Shown: in pieces, positions 1 through 6,281 of the stretch
Position numbering within the stretch: position 1 is the first letter of the stretch
Layout: each line of letters begins with the position of its first letter
NCBI GenBank assembly: GCA_900299205.1
Contig: OMIW01000110.1
Span: forward strand, 1-9,898
Reading direction: 5' to 3'
Origin: Pseudomonadota bacterium
GTDB lineage: Bacteria > Bdellovibrionota_C > UBA2361 > OMIW01
Length of the DNA stretch: 9,898 nucleotides
Position numbers and translations under genes: made by a program
Notes under the pieces: generated by a model
Database searches by the model: none
What the model was told of the DNA's origin: nothing
What the model saw: the letters and a program-made list of their open reading frames with translations, nothing else

Positions 1-920
1 AGGTCGCCCCGCTTTGCATCGAGCGTCGCCGTTTGGCCCACAGGCAGAGCAGCGTTATACGGCACATGGCCAAAGGGCAGACCGAGCACGAGGGGGACTT
101 TAAGGGGGAGGAGTCGTTCCTGAATGACCCGCCGCCATCCCGGGGGTTGGGGTTCGCCCAAGGCGTCGACGGCGTCGCACGAGGCAAAGAGCCCAGCAGC
201 AATCCCTCGCACTCCCGCGAGGGCGCCACTATTAATTAGATGGGTCACCATCCGATCTATCCGATACGGGGCTTCCCCCACATCTTCGATAAAAAGGATC
301 GCCCCTTTGAGCGACGGAAACCACGGAGTACCGAGGAGGCTGGTGAGGATGGTCAAGTTACCGCCGATAAGTCGCCCCGATACGGTCCCTGTGCGAGCAA
401 CTTCGATCGTCTCACTCGCATGGTCATATCCCTCGCGTACCGATCGTTCACGATCGGGCTCAAAGAGGGCCGCTTTGAGATGATCCCGCGAGAAGTGAGA
501 TATGGCGGCATCAGTAACGAGTGAGCCAGCCATTGGGCCGTGAATTGCCCACCCCCCGTAACGGGCGAATACCCCTAACAGCGCGGTAATATCGCTAAAT
601 CCGATCAACGGCTTGCCTGATTGCGCGCACGGTTTGAGGTCGAGTAACGAAAGAAGCCGCTGCGAGCCGTACCCTCCTCGAAGACACATGACCCCATCGA
701 CCGAACGCGCACGAAAAGCGGCGTGGAGATCGCGGGCACGAGCTCTGTCGGAGCCGGCGAGGAAACCGTTTCTATCCCATATGGACGCACCGAGCGAGGG
801 ACGAAATCCGAGCGCTCTTAAATTTTCAATCGCGTCCGGAATAACTTCATTGTCCCGCGGAGGACTCGCGGGCGCGATGACGCGCAGGTGCGCATCCCCG
901 GATAGCGGCTGTCCTCGCAT
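1..920 (-). CDS. LD-carboxypeptidase, peptidase family S66 (3' end outside window)
   Basis: My translation of the minus strand gives about 306 residues before the left edge cuts the gene. Family S66 enzymes are cytoplasmic and remove the terminal D-alanine from murein tetrapeptides during peptidoglycan recycling. The expected serine-histidine-glutamate triad is visible: S109 in GFSDITAL, E212 in FIEDVGEAPYRIDRM, and H285 in GLPFGHVPYNA. Other family landmarks are CLRGGYGSQRLL (residues 79-90) and GRLIGGNLTILTSLLGT (182-198). Family members are close to 300-310 residues, so only a short tail should be missing. I chose the ATG at 920 because GAGGAG lies five bases upstream. An in-frame ATG at 962 would add 14 residues and share a base with the hemL stop (TGATG), but its ribosome binding site is poor. 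It lies directly behind hemL and is probably co-transcribed with it. The family assignment is firm; substrate specificity is inferred. Confidence 0.93.
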   Translation of the reverse strand, partial: MRGQPLSGDAHLRVIAPASPPRDNEVIPDAIENLRALGFRPSLGASIWDRNGFLAGSDRARARDLHAAFRARSVDGVMCLRGGYGSQRLLSLLDLKPCAQSGKPLIGFSDITALLGVFARYGGWAIHGPMAGSLVTDAAISHFSRDHLKAALFEPDRERSVREGYDHASETIEVARTGTVSGRLIGGNLTILTSLLGTPWFPSLKGAILFIEDVGEAPYRIDRMVTHLINSGALAGVRGIAAGLFASCDAVDALGEPQPPGWRRVIQERLLPLKVPLVLGLPFGHVPYNAALPVGQTATLDAKRGD

Positions 921-925
921 ACGCT

Positions 926-931
926 CTCCTC
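926..931 (-). promoter_or_regulatory. Ribosome binding site that decides the S66 peptidase start
   Basis: The minus strand reads GAGGAG, then a five-base spacer, then the ATG at 920. This is a much better match to a Shine-Dalgarno site than the sequence before the alternative ATG at 962, and it favours the shorter protein. Confidence 0.6.
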
Positions 932-961
932 GGGAGGATGTTGTCGACGTAAGCTCCCGCA

Positions 962-2344
962 TCACTCCCCGCCACGTGCTATCTCCTCGAGCGTTCCCTC
1001 GACCGCCTCGACTAACGCCGACAATACACTTCCCCGATGGAGCGCACTCATAAACCACGCTTCAAACGGTGAGGGAGGAATGAACACTCCCTTGGCCCGC
1101 ATCCCGCGGAAGAACGCCGCGAATCGGTCTCTGTCGCAACGCTGAGCATCTTCGTACGAATCAACAGGCCCCTCGTGGAAAAAAAGACCCGCCATCGAAC
1201 CGGCGGCAGCGGTCGTCAGCGGTATCCCCAACCGCTGCGCGCACTGTTTTGCTCGCTCGGTAACAACCCGCGACGCCTCAGCCGCATGAAGGAAATGTTC
1301 CCCTTGCCCCCACAGCGTAAGAGTCGCACGACCCGCGGCCATCGCTAGAGGATTTCCCGAGAGGGTGCCCGCCTGATAGACCGACCCTGCAGGTGCGATC
1401 ATCTCCATAATTTCAGCCCGTCCCCCGTAGGCCCCGACCGGCAGACCACCACCTATTACCTTCCCCAACATCGACAGATCAGGCCGAACTCTCGCCTGAA
1501 CCTGCGCTCCCGCGGGATGCACCCGAAAACCGCTCATCACCTCATCAAAGATCAGGAGAACTCCGTAGTCGTGGGTGAGATCGCGGAGGGACTGGAGAAA
1601 GGTCGGGTGCGGCGGGATCAATCCCGCATTGCCCACCACCGGCTCGACGATGACTGCAGCGATATCCGAGCCGTACTGATCGAGACATCGCACTACCGAC
1701 GAAAGATCGTTAAAACGGGCGAGGAGCGTGTGTGCGGTAGTATCGGCGATAACTCCCGCGGAGTCGGGAAGACCTAACGTGGCGACACCACTTCCTGCTT
1801 GCGCTAACAGTGAATCAACATGACCGTGGTAACAACCGGTGAACTTGACGATCTTTCGACGACCCGTAAACGCCCGCGCAAGCCGAATCACGCTCATTCC
1901 CGCCTCGGTTCCTGAATTGACGAAGCGAAGCATCTCTAGGCTTGGCAGAGCGGCCTGTATTATTTCAGCGAGCTGGAGCTCTCCCTCGTGACACGCCCCA
2001 AAACTAGTTCCGCGCTGTGCCTGCGTCGCGATTGCCTCGGTGACAACCGGATGGGCATGGCCCATCACGAGCGGCCCCCAGCTTAAAACGCAGTCGATGT
2101 AACGATTCCCCTCGACATCGAATAGGTAGGGGCCCTCACCGCGCTCCACAAAGAAGGGTTCGTCCCCTACCTGACGAAACGCTCGAACGGGGGAATTCAC
2201 CCCTCCCGGAAACACCTTCTGAGCTTCGGCAAATAGCTCAGAAGAGCCCCCCTTTTTGCGGTGCGAGCGACCTTCCGATGTTGCCTCTGACTTGACTAAT
2301 ACTGACGCGTCTAATTCTGTCTCACTACGTGCAACGGCACTCAT
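962..2344 (-). CDS. hemL: Glutamate-1-semialdehyde 2,1-aminomutase
   Basis: This cytoplasmic PLP enzyme converts glutamate-1-semialdehyde to 5-aminolevulinate, the last step of the C5 route to haem and other tetrapyrroles. The protein has 460 residues. Landmarks are PGGVNSPVRAF (46-56), FVNSGTEAGMS (141-151, phosphate-binding region), CYHGHVDSLL (171-180), IFDEVMSGFR (265-274, with D267 contacting the PLP ring) and MLGKVIGGGLPVGA (292-305), where K295 is the Schiff-base lysine. YQAGTLSGNPLAMAAG (323-338) is also diagnostic. It is about 34 residues longer than the E. coli enzyme; most of the excess is a polar N-terminal extension of roughly 33 residues. The start is supported by AGGAG four bases upstream. 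The usual Thr in GTEATMS is Gly149 here. The gene follows the thrombospondin-repeat gene by 97 bases and precedes the S66 peptidase gene. The assignment is secure. Confidence 0.97.
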   Translation of the reverse strand: MSAVARSETELDASVLVKSEATSEGRSHRKKGGSSELFAEAQKVFPGGVNSPVRAFRQVGDEPFFVERGEGPYLFDVEGNRYIDCVLSWGPLVMGHAHPVVTEAIATQAQRGTSFGACHEGELQLAEIIQAALPSLEMLRFVNSGTEAGMSVIRLARAFTGRRKIVKFTGCYHGHVDSLLAQAGSGVATLGLPDSAGVIADTTAHTLLARFNDLSSVVRCLDQYGSDIAAVIVEPVVGNAGLIPPHPTFLQSLRDLTHDYGVLLIFDEVMSGFRVHPAGAQVQARVRPDLSMLGKVIGGGLPVGAYGGRAEIMEMIAPAGSVYQAGTLSGNPLAMAAGRATLTLWGQGEHFLHAAEASRVVTERAKQCAQRLGIPLTTAAAGSMAGLFFHEGPVDSYEDAQRCDRDRFAAFFRGMRAKGVFIPPSPFEAWFMSALHRGSVLSALVEAVEGTLEEIARGGE

Positions 2345-2440
2345 ACTGCTCCTATACGGCTTTTCGGCACAACGCGCATAAAATCGCAGGTAGGACTGGG
2401 ACTACAGCGATTTCATGCTCTGAGAGCCGCCCTCATCAGA

Positions 2441-3334
2441 TTAACCGAGAAAATCTCTTCGCAGCGGGTCGCACCCAATCTGCACCTCTCTCCCATCGTA
2501 AATCCCATCTCCATCGCTGTCTGCAGATGTTGCCTCACTTCCGATCGCCAATTCGACTGAATCGGCGAGGCCATCGCTGTCGGTGTCATCGACCCCAACA
2601 GTCAATCCCTTTTCTCCCTTGAAGGCGTCGCTGAGGCAGAGCCCCGCCGCACTCGCGGGGAGCGAGGCACCATCGAGCGGTGAGGACTGAGACCATACCT
2701 CCGCTCCATCAGCACATCCATCGCCGTCAGAATCAGCGTCGGCGACGTTTGTTCCCCGACGCTGCTCATCACCGTTCACCAGCCCGTCCCCGTCATCATC
2801 GGCTCCCGCGAGCCTATCACGAAGCAGAGATGCGCACGAATAGGCGGGAGCAACCTGCGGGTTTTGCGGATCTGCGTGATACTCAGTTTCTACCTCATCG
2901 GTAAAGCCATCGCCATCGGTATCGAGGCCGACCTTAGCGACGAAGGCGGAACCGAGCCAGTTTTGGGAGGCGGCAGCGCGGGGTTCGGCGGCGGGGTCCT
3001 CGACAGTGTCACCCGCAGATTCGGAGGTTGCTTCATCGAATATGCCGACGATAGGCTCCTCCTCTGGCAAGGGGGTCGGAGACTCATCCACAGGTGGCGT
3101 CTCGGTTGGCGCGGGACTCGGGGAACCAGTCGGGGTGACGGTCGATGTCGGCGTCGGAGTACTCGTCGGTGTTGTTGCGATAAGAGTTTGACCCGCAAGG
3201 TCGTAATCCTCCTGACATGCTCGGGTTCCTGAAATCACGACCGCCATACTGCCAAGGGCCAGCGCATAGGCGAGAGTGCCTGCAGGAGTTCTACGGCGCG
3301 AGGGAGGGGTGTACGGCGGAGATTCAACGGCCAT
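2441..3334 (-). CDS. Exported protein with thrombospondin type 3 repeats
   Basis: The 297-residue protein starts with a signal-like N-terminus: RRR at 13-15, a hydrophobic stretch at about 18-36, then GTRAC with C40. The site could be a degenerate lipobox, since T at -3 and R at -2 are not typical, or a signal peptidase I site after TRA. A Thr/Pro/Ser-rich linker follows (about 53-92), then an acidic region. The C-terminal half carries five calcium-binding repeats with aspartates in DxDxDG spacing, at about 138-149, 179-190, 199-212, 250-261 and 272-283 (for example DTDGDGFTDEVE and DSDGDGIYDGRE). C167, C207, C233 and C288 could form disulphides. I see no enzyme domain, OmpA domain or sorting signal. 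The likely location is the outer surface or periplasm, with the repeat block held out on the linker. The ATG lacks a clear Shine-Dalgarno site. The specific function is unknown. Confidence 0.85.
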   Translation of the reverse strand: MAVESPPYTPPSRRRTPAGTLAYALALGSMAVVISGTRACQEDYDLAGQTLIATTPTSTPTPTSTVTPTGSPSPAPTETPPVDESPTPLPEEEPIVGIFDEATSESAGDTVEDPAAEPRAAASQNWLGSAFVAKVGLDTDGDGFTDEVETEYHADPQNPQVAPAYSCASLLRDRLAGADDDGDGLVNGDEQRRGTNVADADSDGDGCADGAEVWSQSSPLDGASLPASAAGLCLSDAFKGEKGLTVGVDDTDSDGLADSVELAIGSEATSADSDGDGIYDGREVQIGCDPLRRDFLG

Positions 3335-3381
3335 GGGGTCTCGGGGAAAGATGAAGATACCGGAAGTACAACAACGTGACT

Positions 3382-3410
3382 ATCATACGCAAGTCATGGC
3401 CTCATGAGAA
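3382..3410 (-). promoter_or_regulatory. Candidate sigma70-type promoter for the thrombospondin-repeat gene
   Basis: The minus strand reads TTCTCA (3410-3405), a 17-base spacer, then TATGAT (3387-3382). These match the -35 consensus at four of six bases and the -10 consensus at five of six, with ideal spacing. Transcription would start about 40 bases before the ATG at 3334 and could run on into hemL. The call rests on pattern only. Confidence 0.4.
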
Positions 3411-3434
3411 CCCATACTCCGAGGGGTCTTTTTT

Positions 3435-3459
3435 GGGGGAGAACCTGCTCTCGCCCCCC
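3435..3459. repeat. G/C-rich hairpin in the SOD leader
   Basis: GGGGGAGA (3435-3442) pairs with TCTC plus CCCCC (3449-3458), leaving G3453 bulged and a six-base loop. T6 at 3429-3434 precedes it on the plus strand, so it does not have the layout of a terminator on either strand. It may be an RNA structural element in the SOD leader, if transcription starts upstream of it. Confidence 0.4.
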
Positions 3460-3575
3460 TCTCGCGCAAATCGGCGACCTCTGATATGACTACCGCTCGG
3501 AAATAGGGTAGCGCCCAGCGTGAGGCTGTGCCCCATATTGTGCCGTCCTCGCCGACCCCGCTCACGCGGCCGCGA

Positions 3576-3616
3576 GGTGGCATCGAGTACGAGATCACGC
3601 CACCAGGACTTTTTTT
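3576..3616 (+). terminator. Terminator-like hairpin with T7 run in front of the SOD ribosome binding site
   Basis: GGTGGC (3576-3581) and GCCACC (3599-3604) form a six-base-pair stem around a 17-base loop, which contains a small TCG/CGA stem. Five bases later comes T7 (3610-3616). The T-run starts further from the stem than in a classical intrinsic terminator. It sits about 30 bases before the SOD start, so it would either end an upstream plus-strand transcript or act as a conditional terminator in the SOD leader. No plus-strand gene is visible upstream in this gap. Confidence 0.35.
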
Positions 3617-3645
3617 GACCATGACTTTTTTCAGGAGTAGACCAG

Positions 3646-4236
3646 ATGGCTCACGAACTTCCCCCCCTTCCCTATCCCTACGATGCCCTTGAGCCCCATA
3701 TCGACGAACAGACGATGCGACTTCACCATGACAAGCATCACCTGGCGTATGTGAATGGCCTCAACAATGCCGAGACAAAACTCGCCGAAGCTCGGGAGAA
3801 GGGCGACTATGCCCTGGTAAAGCATTGGGAGCGCGAAGCTGCATTCCACGGTGCCGGTCATTTTCTGCACGTCATCTTCTGGGAAAACATGACCCCAAAC
3901 GGTGGCGGTACCCCCTCAGGCCCTCTCGCAGACGCAATTAACGCCCGGTTTGGTTCGTACGAAAAGTTCCTCGCCCAGTTCAAGGCAGCCGGTGCCGCCG
4001 TGGAAGGCTCTGGATGGGTACTTCTCGTAAAAAATGTGATGACCAACACCCTTGATATCCTTACCGCCGAGAAGCATCAGGATCTGTCCCAGTGGGTCAC
4101 TCTTCCTATCCTCGCCTGCGATGTGTGGGAACATGCGTACTACTTGAAGTATCAAAATAACCGAGCTGCGTACCTTGAGGGCTTTGTCCAGGTCATTAAC
4201 TGGCGCGATGTCGAGCGGCGATTTGGTGGGATGTAA
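3646..4236 (+). CDS. Superoxide dismutase, iron/manganese family
   Basis: This enzyme disproportionates superoxide to hydrogen peroxide and oxygen. The 196-residue protein has the full family layout, an alpha-helical hairpin domain then the alpha/beta domain, with no signal peptide, so it should be cytoplasmic. Metal ligands by alignment from memory are H27 (in RLHHDKHHLAYV), H75 (GHFLHVIFW), D159 and H163 (DVWEHAYYLKYQ). G71 stands where E. coli Fe-SOD has its active-site Gln, as in Mn-type enzymes. Counting back from D159, H144 occupies the position that is Gln in Bacillus-type Mn-SODs. D159 is preceded by A157-C158 where GL is common. Metal choice therefore cannot be read off; Fe, Mn or either is possible, so I give no sodA or sodB symbol. 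AGGAG at 3633-3637 supports the ATG. The gene is transcribed away from its left neighbour and converges on its right one. Confidence 0.96.
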   Translation: MAHELPPLPYPYDALEPHIDEQTMRLHHDKHHLAYVNGLNNAETKLAEAREKGDYALVKHWEREAAFHGAGHFLHVIFWENMTPNGGGTPSGPLADAINARFGSYEKFLAQFKAAGAAVEGSGWVLLVKNVMTNTLDILTAEKHQDLSQWVTLPILACDVWEHAYYLKYQNNRAAYLEGFVQVINWRDVERRFGGM

Positions 4237-4293
4237 CGGGCCTCGGACTCTTCCCTCTGAGGTCTTGGGGGAGGTAAGGCGCGGAAGAGGATG

Positions 4294-4328
4294 AAAAAAA
4301 GCGACTGCCGTTCATACGGACAGTCGCT
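4294..4328 (-). terminator. Intrinsic terminator of the 4348-5022 gene
   Basis: On the minus strand a 12-base-pair stem (AGCGACTG and CCGT against their complements, one bulged base, ATGA loop) runs directly into a T run (T7 from 4300 down to 4294). It begins 20 bases after the stop of the uncharacterised gene. On the plus strand the stem has no T-run, so it would end SOD transcripts only weakly. A second inverted repeat, CTCTTCC (4248-4254) and GGAAGAG (4283-4289), lies between it and the SOD stop. Confidence 0.85.
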
Positions 4329-4347
4329 CTGCTCCTGAGAACCTCCA

Positions 4348-5022
4348 CTATCTCTCCGCAGGAACCAAAATCCTCTCCACAGGAACCCAAATCGTGACCG
4401 ATTGGGCTCCCAAGAGATTTTCCGACTCCCCGACACTGATGAAATGACCCAGCACGCGACCAAGTGGATCGGTGGGTATATCCCAATGACTCATGACCTG
4501 GCGGGGATCATAAGTCTCAATCCGGACCTTTTCAGGAGGATGCCAGGGGGCTAATCGCAGATCGAATTGCCTCCCGCCTCTTAACGGTGCGTATACCGTC
4601 GGTAAGGGTTCCAATTCGACCACTCCGTCGAGAGACCCATCGAACGCTCGAAAGCGTCTGCAGGCATGCCACTCGTCACCCCGATCATGCTTCGTTTCTG
4701 TCAGCTTGAGGGGCCAAGGGGCATCCCAGACCGTCAGAAAAACGAGATCTCCCCTTTGAGAGAATCTTAAGCGCACCGGCTCGCGACACGCACCAATGAA
4801 GGTGACAATCGCCCTCTGAAATTGCTCAGAAGGAGCTCTCTGATAAAGCGTATCGAGGCTCCCGAGGCCAAGCGACCTCTTCTTTAAAGGGAGGCGAACT
4901 CTGGCTTTCGCCCCATCCCTCGTCGCTTTCAGGCGAGAAACGGAGGGTGAGAAGCCCCACCTCCTCGCCTCATCGATTGCTGCTGCAATTTCCTGCTCAT
5001 CATCAGCGAACAGAACAGCCAT
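4348..5022 (-). CDS. Uncharacterised protein, 224 residues
   Basis: I do not recognise this protein. It is soluble in appearance, with no signal peptide or membrane segment. It opens with an acidic helix (residues 5-20), then a basic stretch (about 29-50) with RLPLKKRS. The middle has strand-like segments (VRLRFSQRGDLVFLTVWDAP, about 83-102) and is unusually rich in Trp and Arg. The end repeats a short unit, VPVER then VPAER, matching a near-repeat in the DNA. The start ATG has AAGGG (5031-5027) four bases upstream and a good candidate promoter behind it, and a strong terminator follows the stop. These flanking signals argue that it is a real single-gene transcription unit. The alternation of charged loops and strands could suit a small beta domain of regulatory or binding type, but this is a guess. 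Confidence 0.75.
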   Translation of the reverse strand: MAVLFADDEQEIAAAIDEARRWGFSPSVSRLKATRDGAKARVRLPLKKRSLGLGSLDTLYQRAPSEQFQRAIVTFIGACREPVRLRFSQRGDLVFLTVWDAPWPLKLTETKHDRGDEWHACRRFRAFDGSLDGVVELEPLPTVYAPLRGGRQFDLRLAPWHPPEKVRIETYDPRQVMSHWDIPTDPLGRVLGHFISVGESENLLGAQSVTIWVPVERILVPAER

Positions 5023-5048
5023 AAAACCCTTTCAAGAAACACACGTTT

Positions 5049-5077
5049 ATGATACCTCGACCCCACACGTCAGTAAA
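5049..5077 (-). promoter_or_regulatory. Candidate sigma70-type promoter for the 4348-5022 gene
   Basis: The minus strand reads TTTACT (5077-5072), a 17-base spacer, then TATCAT (5054-5049). These match the -35 consensus at four of six and the -10 consensus at five of six. Transcription would start roughly 20 bases before the ATG at 5022. I found no comparable promoter for the plus-strand gene at 5251. Confidence 0.45.
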
Positions 5078-5250
5078 CCCAAACAGCACACCGCCCGCTC
5101 ATACCCGAATAACCAGAAAAAGGTTTCGCCGAACCCGGCAGACTAGCCCGCCAAAAGCACCTCCGTGTTCATAACGAGGTCGCTTCGCAGCGGAGTCCAG
5201 ACCTTCGTGCGTGACCTTGGACGAATCAACCTCCCAACACAGGACCGCCA

Positions 5251-5640
5251 ATGCGTTCATTTCGCTCGCTCTACTTCCAAAAGGCGTACTCCCTCCTCGC
5301 CGATTTCATCGACGAAACAGGGCAGGGCGATGAGGAACTTCAGGAACACCTTGAGCAACGTGACGTGGAGGGACTTCTTGGGTGGGCCCAGCTTCACGAC
5401 GACGACCCTCTCGCAGGGCCGATTAGGCTCTTTGTGTCAGGTATCATGCTGGATCAGACGCTTGATGAACTAGCTGCAGCGGCCCTCGAGATGAAGGGAA
5501 CCTCTGATCTGATAGAGAAGGAGAAGACACCCGCGCTCCGTTCTGAACCGGTTGAGGCTCCCCTATCGGGTCATCTCGACCCAGCGGAGCCAGCGATGCT
5601 CCTCATAGCGGGTATTCCCGCGAGCCGGTGGGTTCACTAG
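5251..5640 (+). CDS. Uncharacterised small acidic protein, 129 residues
   Basis: I do not recognise this protein. It is acidic and looks mostly helical: residues 1-22 (SLYFQKAYSLLADFIDE), 28-50 with many Glu and Asp, and 57-83 (IRLFVSGIMLDQTLDELAAA). After residue 90 it becomes proline-rich and probably flexible, and ends in a hydrophobic patch (AMLLIAGIPASRWV). There is no signal peptide. AGGA at 5241-5244, six bases before the ATG, supports the start. Its amino-acid make-up is coherent, unlike the overlapping frame at 5165-5473, which is rich in Ser, Arg and Thr. It converges on the exonuclease gene with only 17 bases between the stops, and no terminator is evident in that gap. Possible roles include a small helical adaptor or partner protein, but nothing in the sequence decides this. 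Confidence 0.65.
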   Translation: MRSFRSLYFQKAYSLLADFIDETGQGDEELQEHLEQRDVEGLLGWAQLHDDDPLAGPIRLFVSGIMLDQTLDELAAAALEMKGTSDLIEKEKTPALRSEPVEAPLSGHLDPAEPAMLLIAGIPASRWVH

Positions 5641-5657
5641 GACCATCCCCTGAGCGA

Positions 5658-6281
5658 TTAGTCTATTGGGGACTTTAGGCTGAGCGCCGCTACCACGATA
5701 GCTGCACACGCCCGAGCGTCCGACTCCGCCTCGTGGTGATTTAGAGAAACTCCCAAAAACTGCGACACCTCACCCAACCCACACTTTGGTAGATGCCATG
5801 TCTTGCGTGCGAGACGGACGGTACACAACCAGGGGGTGAGAGGCACCTCTCGCCCATACCGATTGCAGAGTGCTCCAATGACAGAGGAGTCAAAGGAGGC
5901 ATTATGGGCAGCGATAAATGGGGCCTCTTGGAGCATCGGCAGCAAGTGCCCCGCTATTTCGTCGAAACTCGGACTGTTCCGGACTGTCGAAGGGGTGATG
6001 CCATGAATGTAGGTAAACTCGAAATCCCCTGCTCCCGGGTCAGCCTCGGGGGGACGGATCAATGTAGTGTACACCGAAGCGACCTCGCCATCGACAACGG
6101 AAACCGCAGATACGGCACAGGCACTATCACGACTGCGGTCAGCGGTCTCAAAGTCGATGGCGACAAAGGTTGAACCGAGGGGTTGTAATATCCGTTTGAA
6201 GCGTCGCTTCGGGGAGGAGGTGCGCCCCACCGAGGAGGGTAAAGCCACCGCTCTGCGTCCCTCCGAACTGCCTCTCATCAC
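5658..6281 (-). CDS. DEDDh-family 3'-5' exonuclease (DnaQ-like)
   Basis: The protein carries the RNase T/DnaQ-type exonuclease fold, which hydrolyses nucleic acid from the 3' end with two metal ions. All acidic motifs are present: D43 and E45 in FVAIDFETAD (ExoI), D131 in AAHNASFD (ExoII), and H183 and D188 in HHEAESDARA (ExoIII, HxAxxD). IHGITPSTV (92-100) is also typical. It is a single-domain enzyme of the kind often labelled DNA polymerase III epsilon-like, not proof of a polymerase partner. The first codon is GTG at 6281 sharing a base with the fabF stop (TAGTG), and ATG follows at once at 6278. A GTG at residue 12, behind GGAGGG, is another possible start. The first 37 residues are basic and lie outside the domain. 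It probably shares a transcript with fabF. Substrate, DNA or RNA, cannot be told. Confidence 0.9.
   Translation of the reverse strand: MMRGSSEGRRAVALPSSVGRTSSPKRRFKRILQPLGSTFVAIDFETADRSRDSACAVSAVSVVDGEVASVYTTLIRPPEADPGAGDFEFTYIHGITPSTVRNSPSFDEIAGHLLPMLQEAPFIAAHNASFDSSVIGALCNRYGREVPLTPWLCTVRLARKTWHLPKCGLGEVSQFLGVSLNHHEAESDARACAAIVVAALSLKSPID

Larger units (their letters stand above)
3335..3645. other. Divergent intergenic region between the thrombospondin-repeat gene and the SOD gene
   Basis: I recognise no gene in these 311 bases. The left part holds a candidate promoter for the minus-strand gene. The right part is rich in inverted repeats and T-runs on the plus strand: T6 at 3429-3434, a G/C-rich hairpin at 3435-3459, and a hairpin with a T7 run at 3576-3616. 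The SOD ribosome binding site AGGAG lies at 3633-3637. A 79-codon minus-strand reading frame (3383-3622) lacks a ribosome binding site and any recognisable motif, so I did not call it. Confidence 0.6.

Noticed and set aside
613-1053. 146-codon plus-strand frame
   Set aside because: It lies antisense to the S66 peptidase and hemL, whose catalytic motifs are intact. Its Arg/Ser/Pro-rich sequence is typical of a shadow frame.
2441-3334. The Thr/Pro linker and Asp-rich units as DNA repeats or a CRISPR array
   Set aside because: The repetition follows codons of the protein. The units vary in length and sequence and lack constant repeat-spacer structure.
3383-3622. 79-codon minus-strand frame in the gap before the SOD gene
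   Set aside because: No ribosome binding site, no recognisable motif, low-complexity composition, and it overlaps the promoter candidate and the hairpins of the SOD leader.
4248-4289. CTCTTCC/GGAAGAG inverted repeat as a terminator for the SOD gene
   Set aside because: The loop is 28 bases and the plus strand continues into an A-rich run, not T, so it does not fit an intrinsic terminator.
5165-5473. 102-codon plus-strand frame overlapping the small acidic gene
   Set aside because: It lacks a ribosome binding site and is rich in Ser, Arg and Thr. The 5251-5640 frame has AGGA well placed and a coherent helical, acidic composition.
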